Positions 35,653 through 48,607 are shown, counted from the first letter of the stretch. The stretch is 64,000 nt of DNA from Sphaerulina vaccinii (GCA_022570795.1 JAKUDP010000019.1:124001-188000); one strand, 5' to 3'. Program-made: numbers and translations. Notes: generated by a model not told the origin, from the sequence alone.

Positions 35653-36347
35653 TGTTTCTGTTGCTCGAGAGTCGTGGACTTTCTTTGGGTGTGCTAGCGT
35701 TTGAGCGTAATGAACCACATTCCTTCGATCGGATGGTAGGATAAAAGACTGTATAGCTTGTACCACAAATCAATTCTTCCTATCTCTGATCTGTGATCGT
35801 CCGCGCTTCCATGATCTACTCTTGCTCGATCTCTAGCACAAAAGCGATGTGGTGCTGAGTCCAGTGGTTGCTGTAATCGAGCGGCGCAGCAAGGAGCCAG
35901 GAGCTGATGTTCTCTTCTTCGACGGAGCGGAGCGTACCACAGGTCCAGATCTGCATTGTTTCGGAGCAAGGCTTAGCGTACCAGTTGTGACAGTCACGAG
36001 ACGGTGCCAAGTGTAGATATTCGTCTGTCAACCCTACGATTGTGCTTTGCAAACGCCGAGTAGCGTCGTACTCGTTATGGCGCCGTATACAATCGAATCT
36101 GAGAATATTTGTACTGCACTTGCTGTGTGCGTTGCAGGCCTGATGTTTACAGCTTGTCTGCTGAGCAATATGATTAGGTTTGTTGAGCGCCAAGAAGAGG
36201 ATTCGTGTCTGCGTGTAGCTCGCGGTGGGTACCAGCTTCTGTGCTGTTGACAAAAACACTCGAAGCACATTCGTTGCATTGGTAATTGAGCACGTCCAAA
36301 GGTTGAGCTGTCATGCCTCAACGACATGCTAATCGTGTGAGCACATC
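35653..36347. other. Convergent spacer between uge3 and the second sph3
   Basis: About 700 bp between two 3' ends. No gene seen. Confidence 0.5.
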
Positions 36348-37246
36348 TTACTCTTCTGCCATGGCATCGATGAAGTCCTTGAAGCCAGCGCCGAATTGCT
36401 CATAGTATCTTTCGCTGGAATCTGTAACAAACAGATACTGTGCTCGTTTTCGTAGTTCGCATGTCGTTTTCTTCACAGCATTGATGGCCACAGAATGTAC
36501 CATGTAGCATGCCTTCTCACGATCGTAGTTGACAAGAAGCTTGTTTTCTTCGGGATCGGGCTGTAGAAGGCGTGCATATGATTCTTCGAAAACTGCCGTG
36601 ATCTCGGGTCGCCTGCTCTCGAGCACAGTATCTGGTAAAGTGCCTGGATTGTGGATGATCTGTGGCCCGCATCAATACTCAGTGCCGTCGGTTGGCACGA
36701 GTGTAACGTACCAGTCGTTCGCCAAGCATACCCTCGGTAGCCTTCACTTCTTGATCGATCTTCGTCAGATAGGTTGTCTTGAACTGGGAAGACACATTTG
36801 GCGTTTCGTCGAAGAAGATACCCGATACATGCAGGCCTTTGACTCCATTCTGTTGTGACCACTGAGCGTACTGATGTACCTCCTCCACAACCTCAGCGAC
36901 GTCTCGATTGCAGTAATCGACTCTGACATAGCCCACTGTCGTACAATTGGATCTTGCATTGAGCTTCGGCACTTCTCGTAAGTAGTCCAGATTTGGCCAC
37001 CACGGTGGGCTTCCAGGTCCACTGTTCGGGTTCACAATCACAACAAAGTCCAGATTAGGGTTGGCATCAATACTGCGTCCGATCAGTATGGCGTGACGAT
37101 GACAGCGAATCCGCATGTACCCACGCGTCGAGAAGTGGTTGCCACGTTGAAGAGTTCGCGGGATAGATGTAGAGAGGGATGAGGCAGGTCGACTTTGGCA
37201 GCTTGTTGCCACCACTAGACTTCCTCAACTTTGCAAAAAGACCCAT
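36348..37246 (-). CDS. Second Sph3-like glycoside hydrolase (GH135), no membrane anchor
   Basis: Paralogue of the gene just upstream, with only 141 bp between that stop and this start. Exons 37125-37246, 36712-37072 and 36348-36659 (introns 52 and 52 nt) encode 264 residues. It keeps the GH135 barrel text: IPLYIYPANSSTWQPLL, DFVVIVNPNSGPG, TTVGYVR, GIFFDETPN, IIHNPGTLPD and ITAVFEES. The Asp-Glu pair and the later Glu match those that I recall as functionally important in Aspergillus Sph3. The N-terminus is only about 20 basic residues before the fold, without a signal peptide or membrane helix, so it would stay in the cytosol unless exported in another way. The first and last intron positions equal those of its neighbour, which shows the two arose by tandem duplication. 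Confidence 0.87.
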
Positions 37247-37387
37247 GATCGACCCCGAATGCCGCAATATACATTAGATGTCGATATAAGAACGAATGTG
37301 ATGTTGTCCAAGCTGTTGAGGAGGAGCAAATTCAAAAAGTCCAGGCCCCTCGAACACAGTATACACAATAGACACACCTCGACCACA

Positions 37388-38479
37388 TCACGTGGACGTG
37401 GTATTGCCCGCGGAGAACAACATCGCGTCGACAAACGCGTTCCAGTCCTTGCCAAAACTACCATAGTAATCCTTCTTGTTGCTCGTCACGTACAGATACT
37501 CGGCGTGATAGCTCATTTCCGGTACGAAGTCCTTCAGATCCGCAGAGCCTGCTGAGTGCACGATGTACGCGCTTTTGGACCTGCTCAGTGGCGATTCTTC
37601 CAGAGATGAGCGCAAGTCGCCATACTTGGAGAACGATTGCTCGAACGTGACTGTAATGTCTGTCGTATTCAAGATAAGGCGTGGGTCGACAAGCATGCCA
37701 GGATTGTGAATGACCTGATGAAAAGTGAGTGTGTTGTTGATGGAATCAGAAAAGTGTTGCTGACCGTGTTTGGTGACAGAAATCCACCCGAGTTCTTGGC
37801 ATTATTGTTCATGGCCTCAAGCTGCAGCAAATTTCGGTTCGAGTAGTAATATGCCGCCTCATCGAAGAAGATGCCATGCATTGCCAGACTAGAGTCATTG
37901 CTAGACCAGCTAGCATATGTCTCGACGTCTTTTGCTATGTCGGATATGCTTCTGTTGCCATAACCCGTGCCTGGAGATATGTATCAGCACAACGCACTCG
38001 ACAACACTGCGTCCAATACAGTACGAGCGACTTACGGACATACCCAACAGTCTGGACATTGGAATAGCTGTTCAGCTGCTGTATCCCAGCCACGAAGTCT
38101 GCTGCAGGATACGAGTCTTTTCCTGGACCACTATCCGGATTGATGATCACGATGAAGTTCACATTGGTGGTGGAATTGATGCTGAACGTCTGATCAGCAT
38201 CGCAACTATAGCTACAAGTGGAATGGGAATCTTCAAGGTCATTGGGACTCACGCTGCATATAAAGGATCCCATGTGTACTTGTCCTCTGGGTACTCATAC
38301 AACGGGAATAGCACTGTGGCAGGCAGACCGGAAGAGTGGCTCTTGTTTGTCCTCGACAATACCACTGCAGTCGGTACTATGATGAGGATCAGGACGACCA
38401 CAACTGCAGCTACTATGATCCACCTTTTGCCATGCGACCTCGTTCGCTGTCTGCGGAGCATATAGGAAGGCGCCTCCAT
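37388..38479 (-). CDS. sph3: Sph3-like GH135 glycoside hydrolase with N-terminal membrane anchor
   Basis: Cleaves GalNAc-rich stretches of galactosaminogalactan and is needed for its production in Aspergillus. Exons 38253-38479, 38036-38181, 37765-37970 and 37388-37714 (introns 71, 65 and 50 nt) encode 301 residues. After a basic cytoplasmic start (RRQRTRSHGKR) comes one membrane helix (WIIVAAVVVVLILIIVPTAV), so it is a type II membrane protein. The GH135 domain follows: LFPLYEYPEDKYTW, NFIVIINPDSGPG, QTVGYVR, GIFFDEAAYY (about residue 159), VIHNPGML and TVTFEQSF (about 214). The third intron has an unusual donor, GTCAGC, but phase and text agree on both sides. It shares a divergent promoter region with gtb3. 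Confidence 0.9.
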
Positions 38480-39123
38480 GTTGGGATATTTCTATACTGC
38501 AAGCCCACAGCAGCAAGTCAATCAACGCCACAGCACTTTACGAATGCCAAAAACACCCGAGTTCAAAGGCTTGTGTAGAATGCCTGAATCATGCTCGCCA
38601 CTACAGCGACAAGTTGAGTTTCAAGAATATCTGGAACGCGGCAAGAGCTGCCCTACCAGCCCCAGACTCCTTCCATCTCAGGATGCAAACTCTTCCTCCG
38701 CCACGATCCGACAATATACGATGCCACGCAAATGACACAAGGTCCAGATCTGATTGCTCAATTCTCCGGTGTTTGATCTCTCATACACCTTAAGGTCCAC
38801 AGCTCCGACATTTCCGGAACCACTAGTCGCGTCTTGCACCACTTCACGACCTGCACAGCTACACGACAACATCTTCACGAGCAAGTTAGGTCTGGCAATG
38901 CGGCTGCGTAGACGATGTACCCACAATCGATTCATCCACGACCGATATTGCCAAAGGGTGAACTCGATCAATGCTTGCAAAGGCATTGCGTAACGAGGTT
39001 GACCCTTGCATTCTCGAGAGCACACCAGGGCGTGCAGTCTGTCTGTGATCACGAATTCACGATCTGCTAGCTGCTAGTCGATGATGCATACGCAATCGCA
39101 CAGCCCGCCGAGCTGCTCGGGCG
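38480..39123. promoter_or_regulatory. Divergent promoter region sph3 / gtb3
   Basis: 644 bp between two divergent cluster genes, suggesting shared control. No gene and no site I can name. Confidence 0.45.
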
Positions 39124-42100
39124 ATGTCAGGAGCAGCAGGCGAAGAGTTGAGCTCTGGTGGCAAGCGAGCAAGCTCAGCACTTCGTCTGTTCATCGACAG
39201 GCACGAGTATGAGGCTCTTCCATTAGTGTTTGTCTTGCTGGTACTGCCTTCTGTACATGTGCTATTCGACAAGGAGCAAGCTCCGGATGAAGCTGGACGT
39301 CTGCCCATCATGGGTATCGAGTACATTGGGTTGGAGGCCGTTGGCTGGCACGTGATGACCGAGAGCTGGCATAACATTGTATGTTGTCTATGATGTTGTC
39401 ACTGCTGCCATCCGAGGACATATGTGTTGACCTGTTGATAGATCCTTGCTTGCTTTGCTTTATTTGGGCTGCTTTCGGGTCTCACATACCTCATATATGT
39501 TGTTGTCACCAAGACGCGTCGGAAACGGAAGAGGGAACGAGCAAAGGTGCGCACAGTACCCGATGCTGTGACCAAGTTCCTCGCTGGCGTGAAGAGCAAA
39601 GCGCAGTCTGTCGCGCTGGACGTGCGATCGAATCAGGACCCTAAGACCTTTGGTGTCTATCTAGGAAGCTTCGCTACGCCACCATCCCCTCTGGAAGCAG
39701 ATCTACTGAGGAAGTGGGATGTTATCGTTCTTGATCCATCCCAAGACGGTGTGCTCAATGCGACCGCATCGCAATGCGCATCTGCACAGATACTGGGCAG
39801 GATTGATGTCACATCTGTAGTGGCACGGAAGAGCACGGACAATGGAGATGGATATGTTCCTTCGCTGACTGCGATTACGGACTTCGTGTCGACGCAAATG
39901 CGGGCCTACGATCGTATGTACTCGCCGCTTACAGCCATACTGCTTGCCAACTGGCAACTTCACCTTCCGCCGATCATATGCCAGGAGCTCATCAAACATT
40001 TCAAAAGCTTGAACTTCGACGTATATCTTGAAGTCTCAGAGCCCGACTTTCTCACAGACGAAGAGTGCCGTCATATCGGGATGGACCTCATTAAAGGTTT
40101 GATCTGCAGGAATGGAACTATACTACGCAATGGCGAGCAGCGAGACTACTACCAGATGACGAACATGCGACGGGCACAGCGAGCATTGGCGAAGCATCTG
40201 TCTCTCGGTGGCATAGTGTTTGCAATGTGGGAGACAGTAGACGACATTGACAGCCTGTCGCATTCAGTGGCCAACAGAAGCTACCTGTGGTCACGGTTCA
40301 ACACTGCATTGAGCTGGATAGGCTCAGAGGGTGCGCTGAAAGATGTGACCTCGGCGGCAGACGAGACGATACCCGGCATGCCTCTTGGTGCACTGATGTG
40401 GATGAAAAGCAACGATGTTATTGCCATACATGATACGTGGCGGCTCAATGATACGATTGTCGAAGAGCAATGTCATGATGTGGACGCCTTCGCTGGACTT
40501 AAAGAGTTTGTGCCAGGGCTAGAGGAGAGATTGAAGCTGTTACCAGCTGAGGCAAGACATGGACAGGGGAGTAGACCGTTGTCTGTCATTGGAGCTGGCT
40601 TCGACACCAGCAGTCTGCAGCTTGATCCTGACCAAGATGCGTTATCGTTCTCGCCAGAAGGTGCAGACTACACCGGTCTTGGCTGTTTCCAGCTTGGATT
40701 GCCGGCTAGCGAACACTCTTTCGGTCTCCTGCAAGCAGGACAGAAGAAACTTCGCGATCTCAATATGCTCGACCGCCTTGGGCAAGAGGCGCTTCAGGAC
40801 ATCGGTACAAGGCTGCGGCCTCTACTCGAGCTTAGTGAGAAGTTCCGGGACTTCGCGGGCATGTCATCATGTATTGCAGAGCTTCTCGATCTTCTTGCAG
40901 TCAGCGATGGGCAGGACACGGATCGCCTAAGGATATATATGGGGATCCACTCTGGTTTCCATAGAGATACTGGCGAGCAGTACTGGGGACTATACGACAG
41001 TGGCTTGCTGTCACGACACGAACGAAGAGGATCACATCCTGGATATCTGGATCTTTTCATCTCTCTACGAAGCAGCGATCGAGCTTTGACAGTCTTACAC
41101 ACATGGCTGTCCATGAAGCGATTCTCCCGAACGCAATGCCTGAAAGCCGAGTGGATACTCGGCGAGCATGGCAAGAAGCTGGACGAAAGATGGGAGCTGC
41201 CGAAGCGAATGGTAGACGATATAGAGGGGCTCTCGCCGCAAGAGCTGATACTGCTGCTACAGCGGCTGACTTTTTCGGAAGATGAACGTTCAGCTGGCAT
41301 CACAGCAAGGATCATCAGATTAGGGCGTCATCAGCTCCTCGAGATACCGACTCGAGACCAGCTCAGGAAGGAGAACACTGCTCAGTACGTTCGAGGTGAA
41401 CTGAGAGTAGAAGAACTGATCAAGAATCGCATCAGCTGGTACCGCGACCAGGGATGCCAAGTCCCAGATGAAGCTGCAGCAGTTGCGGTCTTCAAAGGCA
41501 TCGATGAGCGTTTGCCGAAAGTATTAATGCGCCAAGATGCAGGACTGGTGGAGAAGATCGAGTCTGTCCTTGGGAGAGTCATCAAGAAGAACCGCATTGA
41601 TGCAGCCACGGACATCTTCGCAATGTCCGTCTTCTGCGCCTACCGGAGACTGGCTTTGGAAGAGATCTATCTGGAAGTATTGGACCGCAATCCTCTGCCG
41701 AACAAACAGACACCCGATCAGGCTGCTTGTTTTGCAGAAATGTTTGGCACTGGAAGTCAGTGTGAGACTTATCTGGACATGACTTCGAATGTGCTTGGAC
41801 GCATCCTGGCAGACAAGTTCCAAGCTTACTATATGAAACATCAACCGCCTCCTCGGAAAGACGGCAGCACGGAATTGCCAACATCTTACGCTTCGAAGTC
41901 GGTTGACGAGGATCCGGATGCTGCACGACCATCACTTCCGATCTACTACCAGGTCACATTCCTTGGTATCTTCGCTGTACCCGCGCTTTTCGACATCCTG
42001 ATGCTGACCATTCTGGGCCGTGGTCTATACCTCAGCAACTACATGACCCAAGACGAAAAGACATCTGCCACAGCTGGTCTTATGACGGGACTTTTGCTGT

Positions 42101-45100
42101 GTGGCGGCATTGGAACTTGGATCGGCTACGGAGGCTCATACTATCTGCATGCGATGAGCTTTCCAGCAATGAACATGTTTGTGCTCACAAGGTTCGTGGC
42201 TGGTGTTGCCCTTCTCAGCACAATCAGCGTAGTGGCTTTCATCGTCGTCGGAGTAGCCCACAGCTGGTATGCTGGGTTCATCTTCGTCTTCTACTTTATT
42301 GCACTGGATACATACCTTACCATACTGGCGACCTTGGCGATTTACCAATTCCCTGGCTTCTTGTTCCAGTCTGGACGAAACACTGTGGTAATGTGCTTGC
42401 CTATCCTGTTCATCTCCCCGATCATGACGCTCTGGGTGCACCACGATATCGCAATCTATCCTTGCGTCATCACGTTCTTCCTAGTATGCCTCGTACTTGG
42501 CACACGGGAAGTTGTCGCGAACTGGGGAACATGGTATCTCAAAGTACCCACTATCAGCGACACTGAGGTGGTCGGCTACTACATGAAGGTTACTCCACCA
42601 GAGAAAGTGCCTGAGATATCTGATCTTGCTGCTACGCCTCTGCCTCGGAAAGCTTTCTTCGCTGCTTTGGAGAAGGAACGTAAGAGGTGGCCCTGGCAGA
42701 AGTCTGAAGCCGACGCATTGATTCTCAAGCATGTCGCCGGCTATGATGCTACTGTCTTCCTCATGGACTGGTACTGCAAGTACTCAAGGACGGCATCGCC
42801 ATATCCATATAGTCCGACCTGGAACCTGATGGTCAAGACTGCGATCGATACACTGCGAGACATGCAGAAAGGGCTCAAACTACACAATGCGTTCATCCAT
42901 TGGCGGTTCGGAGGTGATGAGGTCTGGTGCGGAGTCCTTTACTTCCTCATAGCTTTGATGGACAAATGGGTCACTCTTGTCACAGGAGGCAGGATCACCG
43001 GGCTTCTTAACGCTGGCAGTCCTGTCTTTCGCCTGGCAGTCGGATTCAGTCTAGCGTACTACCTGGTCGCTGCCGTATGTCTCGATGCTGTAGCCCAACC
43101 ACTCTGGCCGAAAGCGAACAAGAAGACCGATCAGCCTCTCACTTCGCTGGCATTCCTCAAAGAAGCCGCTGCCAATGATGCCAAGGCAAGACGGAAGCTC
43201 TACTGGACGAACTGGCTTAAGTTCTTCTTCTCGCATTTGTGGGGATTCGCCGTGAGCTCTGCCATGATCTGGACATTCCGGTCAAGTGCTCAAGCTCTTA
43301 TACTCTACATGGCCTATGTTGGAGCCTACTCTGGCCTGCTGATGTACCAATACAACCGAATATACTGTGGGCCTAAGGCGATGAATGATCTGACCTTTGC
43401 CGCCATCGGTGGTATTACTGTCGGCTGCTCACTCCGAGTATATGCGCCTATGTTCTTGTATGGTGCCGTGATCGGTCTGGCGACTGCAACATGGCTTGCC
43501 GCTATCCTTTCGTGGAGAACTGCAAATGTAGGCTGGCCTAGACGATTCAAGGACGATGCCAAACAAGTCATAAGTTCCGAAGTGTACTCTTACAGCTCTG
43601 TAGGACCCTGGCCGCACTACTCGCAACGAACATTGTCTGAACTATATCGGGACATACAGCCTGTAGGAGAACTTGTCAGGATTGATCCCAAAGATGGCCT
43701 TGGAGCGGCAGCTATGCAGTTGATCCGCCACAGCGTTGGTGCAAAACGAATACCTGCTATCGACGCCGCTTTCCCGAAAGCTGAGCAATTGCTCAACATG
43801 GCCATGATATTCTGGAAGCAGGAAGCTCTGACGATTGATCTGTTTTCTGCACGGCACATCACTGGAGATCAGAGGAATCTCAGATCATTGGCAAAAGTGA
43901 CAGAAGAATATACTCATCTGATCCTCGTTATGCCACGATATGTCGAGCCAGCACATCAAAGCCAGATGATAGCCGAAGCTGTTGTACGCGCCACTGCAGA
44001 AGCAAAGTTGGCACTATCACGAGATCATGCAGCGCTCTCTGAACTCCTCGTTACAAGTCCTAGCGATCGCCTAAACATACTCATTTCCGATGGCGCAAGA
44101 AGGCATCTCGACAGCATCGCCAGTGAACGAACCCGCATCGTCCAGCAAGGCAGCAACGAAGTGCTTCGACATCTCCTGCTAGGACTGGACTGTGACATCA
44201 AGTGGGATACGTTGCGATCAAATGTACGCGAGTTCCTGCTTTCAAGATGTCTTGGCTACGAGTGCGCTGTCGACAACGATCAGATCGATTGGGTCCGAAG
44301 CACGTTCTTTGGTGAAAGGTTCACCACCATTCAGCAGTATCTTGCGCGTTGCGACCTTGGTCTGACCATCGCACTTGCCACGAAGCAATATGCTGAAGCC
44401 AAGATTGCAGAGTTTCATGGAGACGAGGATCATCAATCCGAGCTAATCCACAGATATCAGCGCTTCGATAACCCACACATCCCGCTCAAACGTCCCAACA
44501 ACATCTTCGGCAAGATCAAGTACCGGATACGTGCAATTTACAAAGGCTGGAGATTTGCTATCAAGTTCTATGTCATGGCTTTGACTGGCGAGCCAGAGTA
44601 CCAGCGTGAGCTACACTACTTCATTGCCGACAAGCCGTGGTGGGTGCGACATGGCGTGCGTCTTGTCCTTAATGGGGCCTGGATGTACGTGAAGGGACTG
44701 CAGTGGCTTATCGTTCCCACTTTCATGTTCCACAGGCGTGAGAACGTGGACAAGTTGCAGGAACACATGCGAGGTATCAAGTCTACGCTCAACAAGGATC
44801 GACTGATTACGGAGAGCTATCATGGCGTGCAGACTGGCTTCCTTCATACCAAAGGCCACGGCGAAGTGACCACTTTGCTGATCTACAGCGGGAAGCATGA
44901 CACGCGGCCGTCAGACAATGAAAAGCTCGTGGCCATCAATACTTATGTAGGCAAGAAACTCCAGCTCAGGAGTCGAAGAGAATATGCCAAAGGCGAAGTT
45001 AGCAAGGCCTACAACTACGGATACGACGAAGGCGCACCAATCATGACCAAGATCCCGCGTTCCAGGATCTGTGAAGCTGGACAGAATGAACTCGAAGTTG

Positions 45101-47890
45101 TGGGCTACGATGACCGCGGGTACATGACTTCTGGATCCTACTACACTAAAGAAGATGAGCTCATCTACTTCAAGTACCAGTATAGGAGGAACGCAAAGTA
45201 CGATGATGAGCTGATACGTGCTCAATTTACGCTCAACCATATGACTATCACAGTGTCATGGTGTTATCCCTCCCCAGACTGTCCACACGATCTCCTCGCC
45301 TGGATCCCGAATGCCAAAGTCACCGAATGCACATATACCATGGGTTCTGATACCTTCCACTGCAAATGGAACTACGACCATCGATCACATCCAACAATAC
45401 AAACGACCATGAACGACCAGATTATCGAAACACCTCAGATGATACAACACGACTGGTATGGCATCCTGTCCAAGCCCAAGAACACCACATTCATAGTCGA
45501 CAATCCTCTCATATCTTTCAAGAACCGCCGCAATAACTTCTTCACTCGACTCTTCAAGCAGAACGTCAAGTGGCAAATAATCTCTACAGCTGCAGCTCGC
45601 AACATTCTCTGGAAGACTTGGAAAGCTTCTAAAGACCTCGATGCAGTCTCTGTTCGTTGGCTAGATGAAATTGCACTTCGAAGAGAACGTGTCCTGGCAC
45701 CTTACTGGTTGCGGCGAGATCTTGGCTTCCTGCAGAACGCTCGTGCATACTTTCAATCGCACGCAGATCTGATCTTAGCACGTACGGACCTCGATCCTGA
45801 AGTCAGTGCTTGGTCATCTATTGCTTTCAAGTATGGTGACTTGGACAGTTTTGGGCAGGGCGGTGATGCTAGGATCAATACGCGAGGTCAATCGACTCTT
45901 ATCCAAGACGAAGAGAACAAGTTACATGTCCTGGCTATGGATACTGGTACTTGGCCGAATGAAGGTGGAGGTGTTTCTGCTTGTCGAAGAGATATGGTCA
46001 ATGATCTCTCGACGATTCGCTGGCATGTCATTGCTGAGAATGCCAATGACTTTGGTGTTCCGAAGTTCCAGACTGAGAGGAATATCCAATCTTTGACTGT
46101 GTTGCCGCTTTGGGGTATGGACTTCTTGACGCCTACGCATGGAGTGTTTCAGGATATTCTGGATTCTGCTGTGCAGAGGAGATCGAATCATACCTATCAT
46201 GCGGACATCAAGAAGAACTTCTTGCCTATCTTGACGAGTTTGGTGAAGTGTGCGAGAGCCGTTCGCTTTGGTCCAGAGCATATCGAAGAGGCTTCAAGGG
46301 CTCTTGTAGATCTCAGCAACTACTTTGACAAGGACCGCCACTGGACTGAGACCTGGATGAGTGAGCCCGTCAAGCAGAAGTGGCGAGAGCTCTGGCTTGC
46401 GGAGGACGTTGAGAACGCCATCCCAGTCTCCCAGTGGTGGGACGCTGAACTGCCTACCCTGGGCAACATGGACAACGCGCTGGACATGTGGCATCGCTTC
46501 CTCTTCATTTACACCCTGCCAGTGCCAGAAGTTATCCCAGATGTCTTCCAAGCCTCCCACCACTTCTGCGGCGCTTCTTACGGAGTCCTCTGCAAGCTGA
46601 AACGGAACTGTACCCTCCATGTCTGGGACCACTGTATCTCCTGGCGCGAAGTCACTGTCTTCCTCTCCTCGGCCATGTCCTTCGACGCTCCATTTGTCTG
46701 CACCTCTTTAATCCACCTGTCCCGTATGACTTCCGTGCTCATCCTCCACTACGCCGATGTCGTCCTTCCTTGCGCAGACTTCTTCAATCCTGGCTGGGAA
46801 GTCGAACATGGAACCCAAGAAGGCATTCTCGGTCATCGAAAGGCTTATGCGAGGAAGATCGATCCTGTCGTGAATGGAATCTGTAACATGGAGAAGTTCG
46901 TGCCTATCAAGAAGATTAAGAGTAAGATTCCAACTGTTACGATGTTGTCGCATGTGAGGTTCGTGAAGGATATCAAGAATGCTATTCTCGCTGCGGATAT
47001 CATTGTCAATGAGTGGGGTTTCAAGGACTATCAGTTGGACGTTTATGGTGATATGGAGAAGGCTCCAGCTTACTCTGTTGAGTGTAAGGAGATTCTGGCC
47101 AGTACAGGCTTGAGAGATCATGTTTCGTTGAGAGGCTTGGGCAATCCGAGTAAGGTGCTGGAGGAAGCTTGGATATTCTTGAACTCTTCTGTGAGCGAAG
47201 GGCTGCCGTTGGCTATGGGCGAGGCTGCTTTGACTGGTGTCCCGGTGGTTTGTACGGACGTTGGGGCCAGCTTTCGAGTGGTCACAGATCCTGTCACTTG
47301 GAAGAAGTTCAGCGCTGTTGTGGCGCCGAACGATTCCATGTCGCTGGCACGAGCGCAGATCGAAGTGCTTGGACTGCTGGGAGAGTGGAGCGAGTATGCT
47401 GAAGATCCACCTGGAGAGTCGCCGAAGTTGTCGCTGCGCCCTGGCAAAGAAGAGGTCGAAATGATCACGAAGCGCATGTACGCGAAGGAGGATCAGCGGC
47501 GGAACCTGGGTATGATGGGCAGGAAGAACGTGTTGAGTAGCTTCTCTTCTGATCGTTACCTGCGAGAACATGGTAAGTGTTCCTGCTCTTCATAGCTTGA
47601 CTGCTGCTAACTTCTGAACAGAGCAAATGCTTTGGATTGGTAAAGCACAGAGTCCTAGCCATTTAGCCCGCCGTGCTGTCCACTTTGGACCGATCGAGCC
47701 GGTGAAGCGTGAACGAGGAGGATCTGAACTCGAGCGAGTCAGCTCTGAAGGTCCCATGGGCGAGCGGCGTAGTTCTAAAGGCCCAATGGGCGAAAGGTGC
47801 TCATTGTCAGGCTCTGCCGCTCACTCGTTCGTAGAGAGTCGCGGCTCGAACGAAAAGGGTACGCTGCTCTCTGCTGGTCGCATGGTCTGA
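39124..47890 (+). CDS. gtb3: Gtb3-like giant membrane glycosyltransferase (GT4), polymer synthase
   Basis: Predicted synthase and exporter of galactosaminogalactan. Three exons (39124-39378, 39442-47572, 47622-47890; introns 63 and 49 nt) encode 2884 residues. The first splice joins two N-terminal membrane helices (LPLVFVLLVLPSVHVLF; then ILACFALFGLLSGLTYLIYV). An extracellular barrel-like domain follows (FGVYLGSFATPPSPLEADLL, WDVIVLDPSQDG), which resembles the GH114-type fold. A block of about a dozen helices lies between about residues 910 and 1440. After a long middle region comes the GT4 domain: PTVTMLSHVRFVKDIKNAI, LDVYGDMEKAP, and the E-x7-E type motif SEGLPLAMGEAALTG at about residue 2670. 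The last exon adds a disordered tail with a repeated SS(E/K)GPMGER unit. Starting at the next in-frame open stretch (39547) would lose both helices. Confidence 0.9.
47741..47800 (+). repeat. Two-copy 30-bp repeat in the gtb3 tail
   Basis: Copies 47741-47770 and 47771-47800 encode SSEGPMGERR and SSKGPMGERC; the DNA copies differ at several, partly synonymous, sites. Confidence 0.8.
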
Positions 47891-48151
47891 GATATCTGAG
47901 CCGTCTGCGCTCCTGATGGCTTGGTTGGAGATATATACAGAGAGGTGTAAGTAATACTGGTATGGAATATATCGATGCAGGCGTTCAACGGTCGCTGTTT
48001 GGAAGAGGACTAGCGTGTATCTTGCACTCAAAGCTCACGCGCGCAGCTCTTCTCTCTCTTTCTCCCATCAACCAAACTACCAAACAGTAAGTCGTTCCAG
48101 CAACGCCAGTCGCAGCAGTTTCCAGAGATATGCTAATACATATATATAGAA

Positions 48152-48607
48152 ATGGGACTCAATTCAGCAATGATGTTCTGCCTGGGCTGGCGCCCCTCCC
48201 TCCCCTCCCCTCTCCACCCACCACCACGTAAGTACCTCTGCGTTGGTTTCAGCTATCGGACACGGGTCTCACAATGGCAATTATGTTCAGCATGGGTTGG
48301 CGCCCCTCTGCTCCCACCTCTCCGCCACGCCAATTCCGTCCTCTCTACTGCCCCTACACATCTTTGGTTTCGACCCAGAGAAGCCGCGCTCCCAGCAGGA
48401 TAGCTGACAGCACACATAGAAACCGCCAAGGACGAGAAGAAGGAAGAGAAGAAGGAGAAGAAGGCCGATGAGGCCAAGGAGAAGGAGTGAGTACATCTCT
48501 GCGAATCTCCGCGGACTATGCTCTTGGAAGCAACGCTGACTCTCACCTCCAGGCGCATCAAGGAGTACGAGAAGATGTGGGAGGAGCAGCAGCACCCATT
48601 CCAATAG
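48152..48607 (+). CDS. Small Lys/Glu-rich protein, three coding exons plus a 5' UTR intron
   Basis: The 5' UTR splices from AAACAGTAAGT (about 48086) to ATATATAG, only two bases before ATG 48152. Coding exons 48152-48227, 48420-48486 and 48553-48607 join in phase into 65 residues: MGLNSAMMFCLGWRPSLPS, a Pro-rich bend, then a charged helix (KDEKKEEKKEKKADEAKEK) and a C-terminus IKEYEKMWEEQQHPFQ. Within the first coding intron, at 48274, lies a second version of exon 1 (MAIMFSMGWRPSAP). Its donor position reads GCCAAT instead of GTAAGT. I recognise no family; the pattern of short exons with strong splice sites makes it a real gene. It lies about 260 bp downstream of gtb3 but does not look like a GAG enzyme. 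Confidence 0.6.

Noticed and set aside
46708..47571. 287-codon open frame antisense to gtb3
   Set aside because: Lies opposite the conserved GT4 domain; composition typical of a shadow frame.
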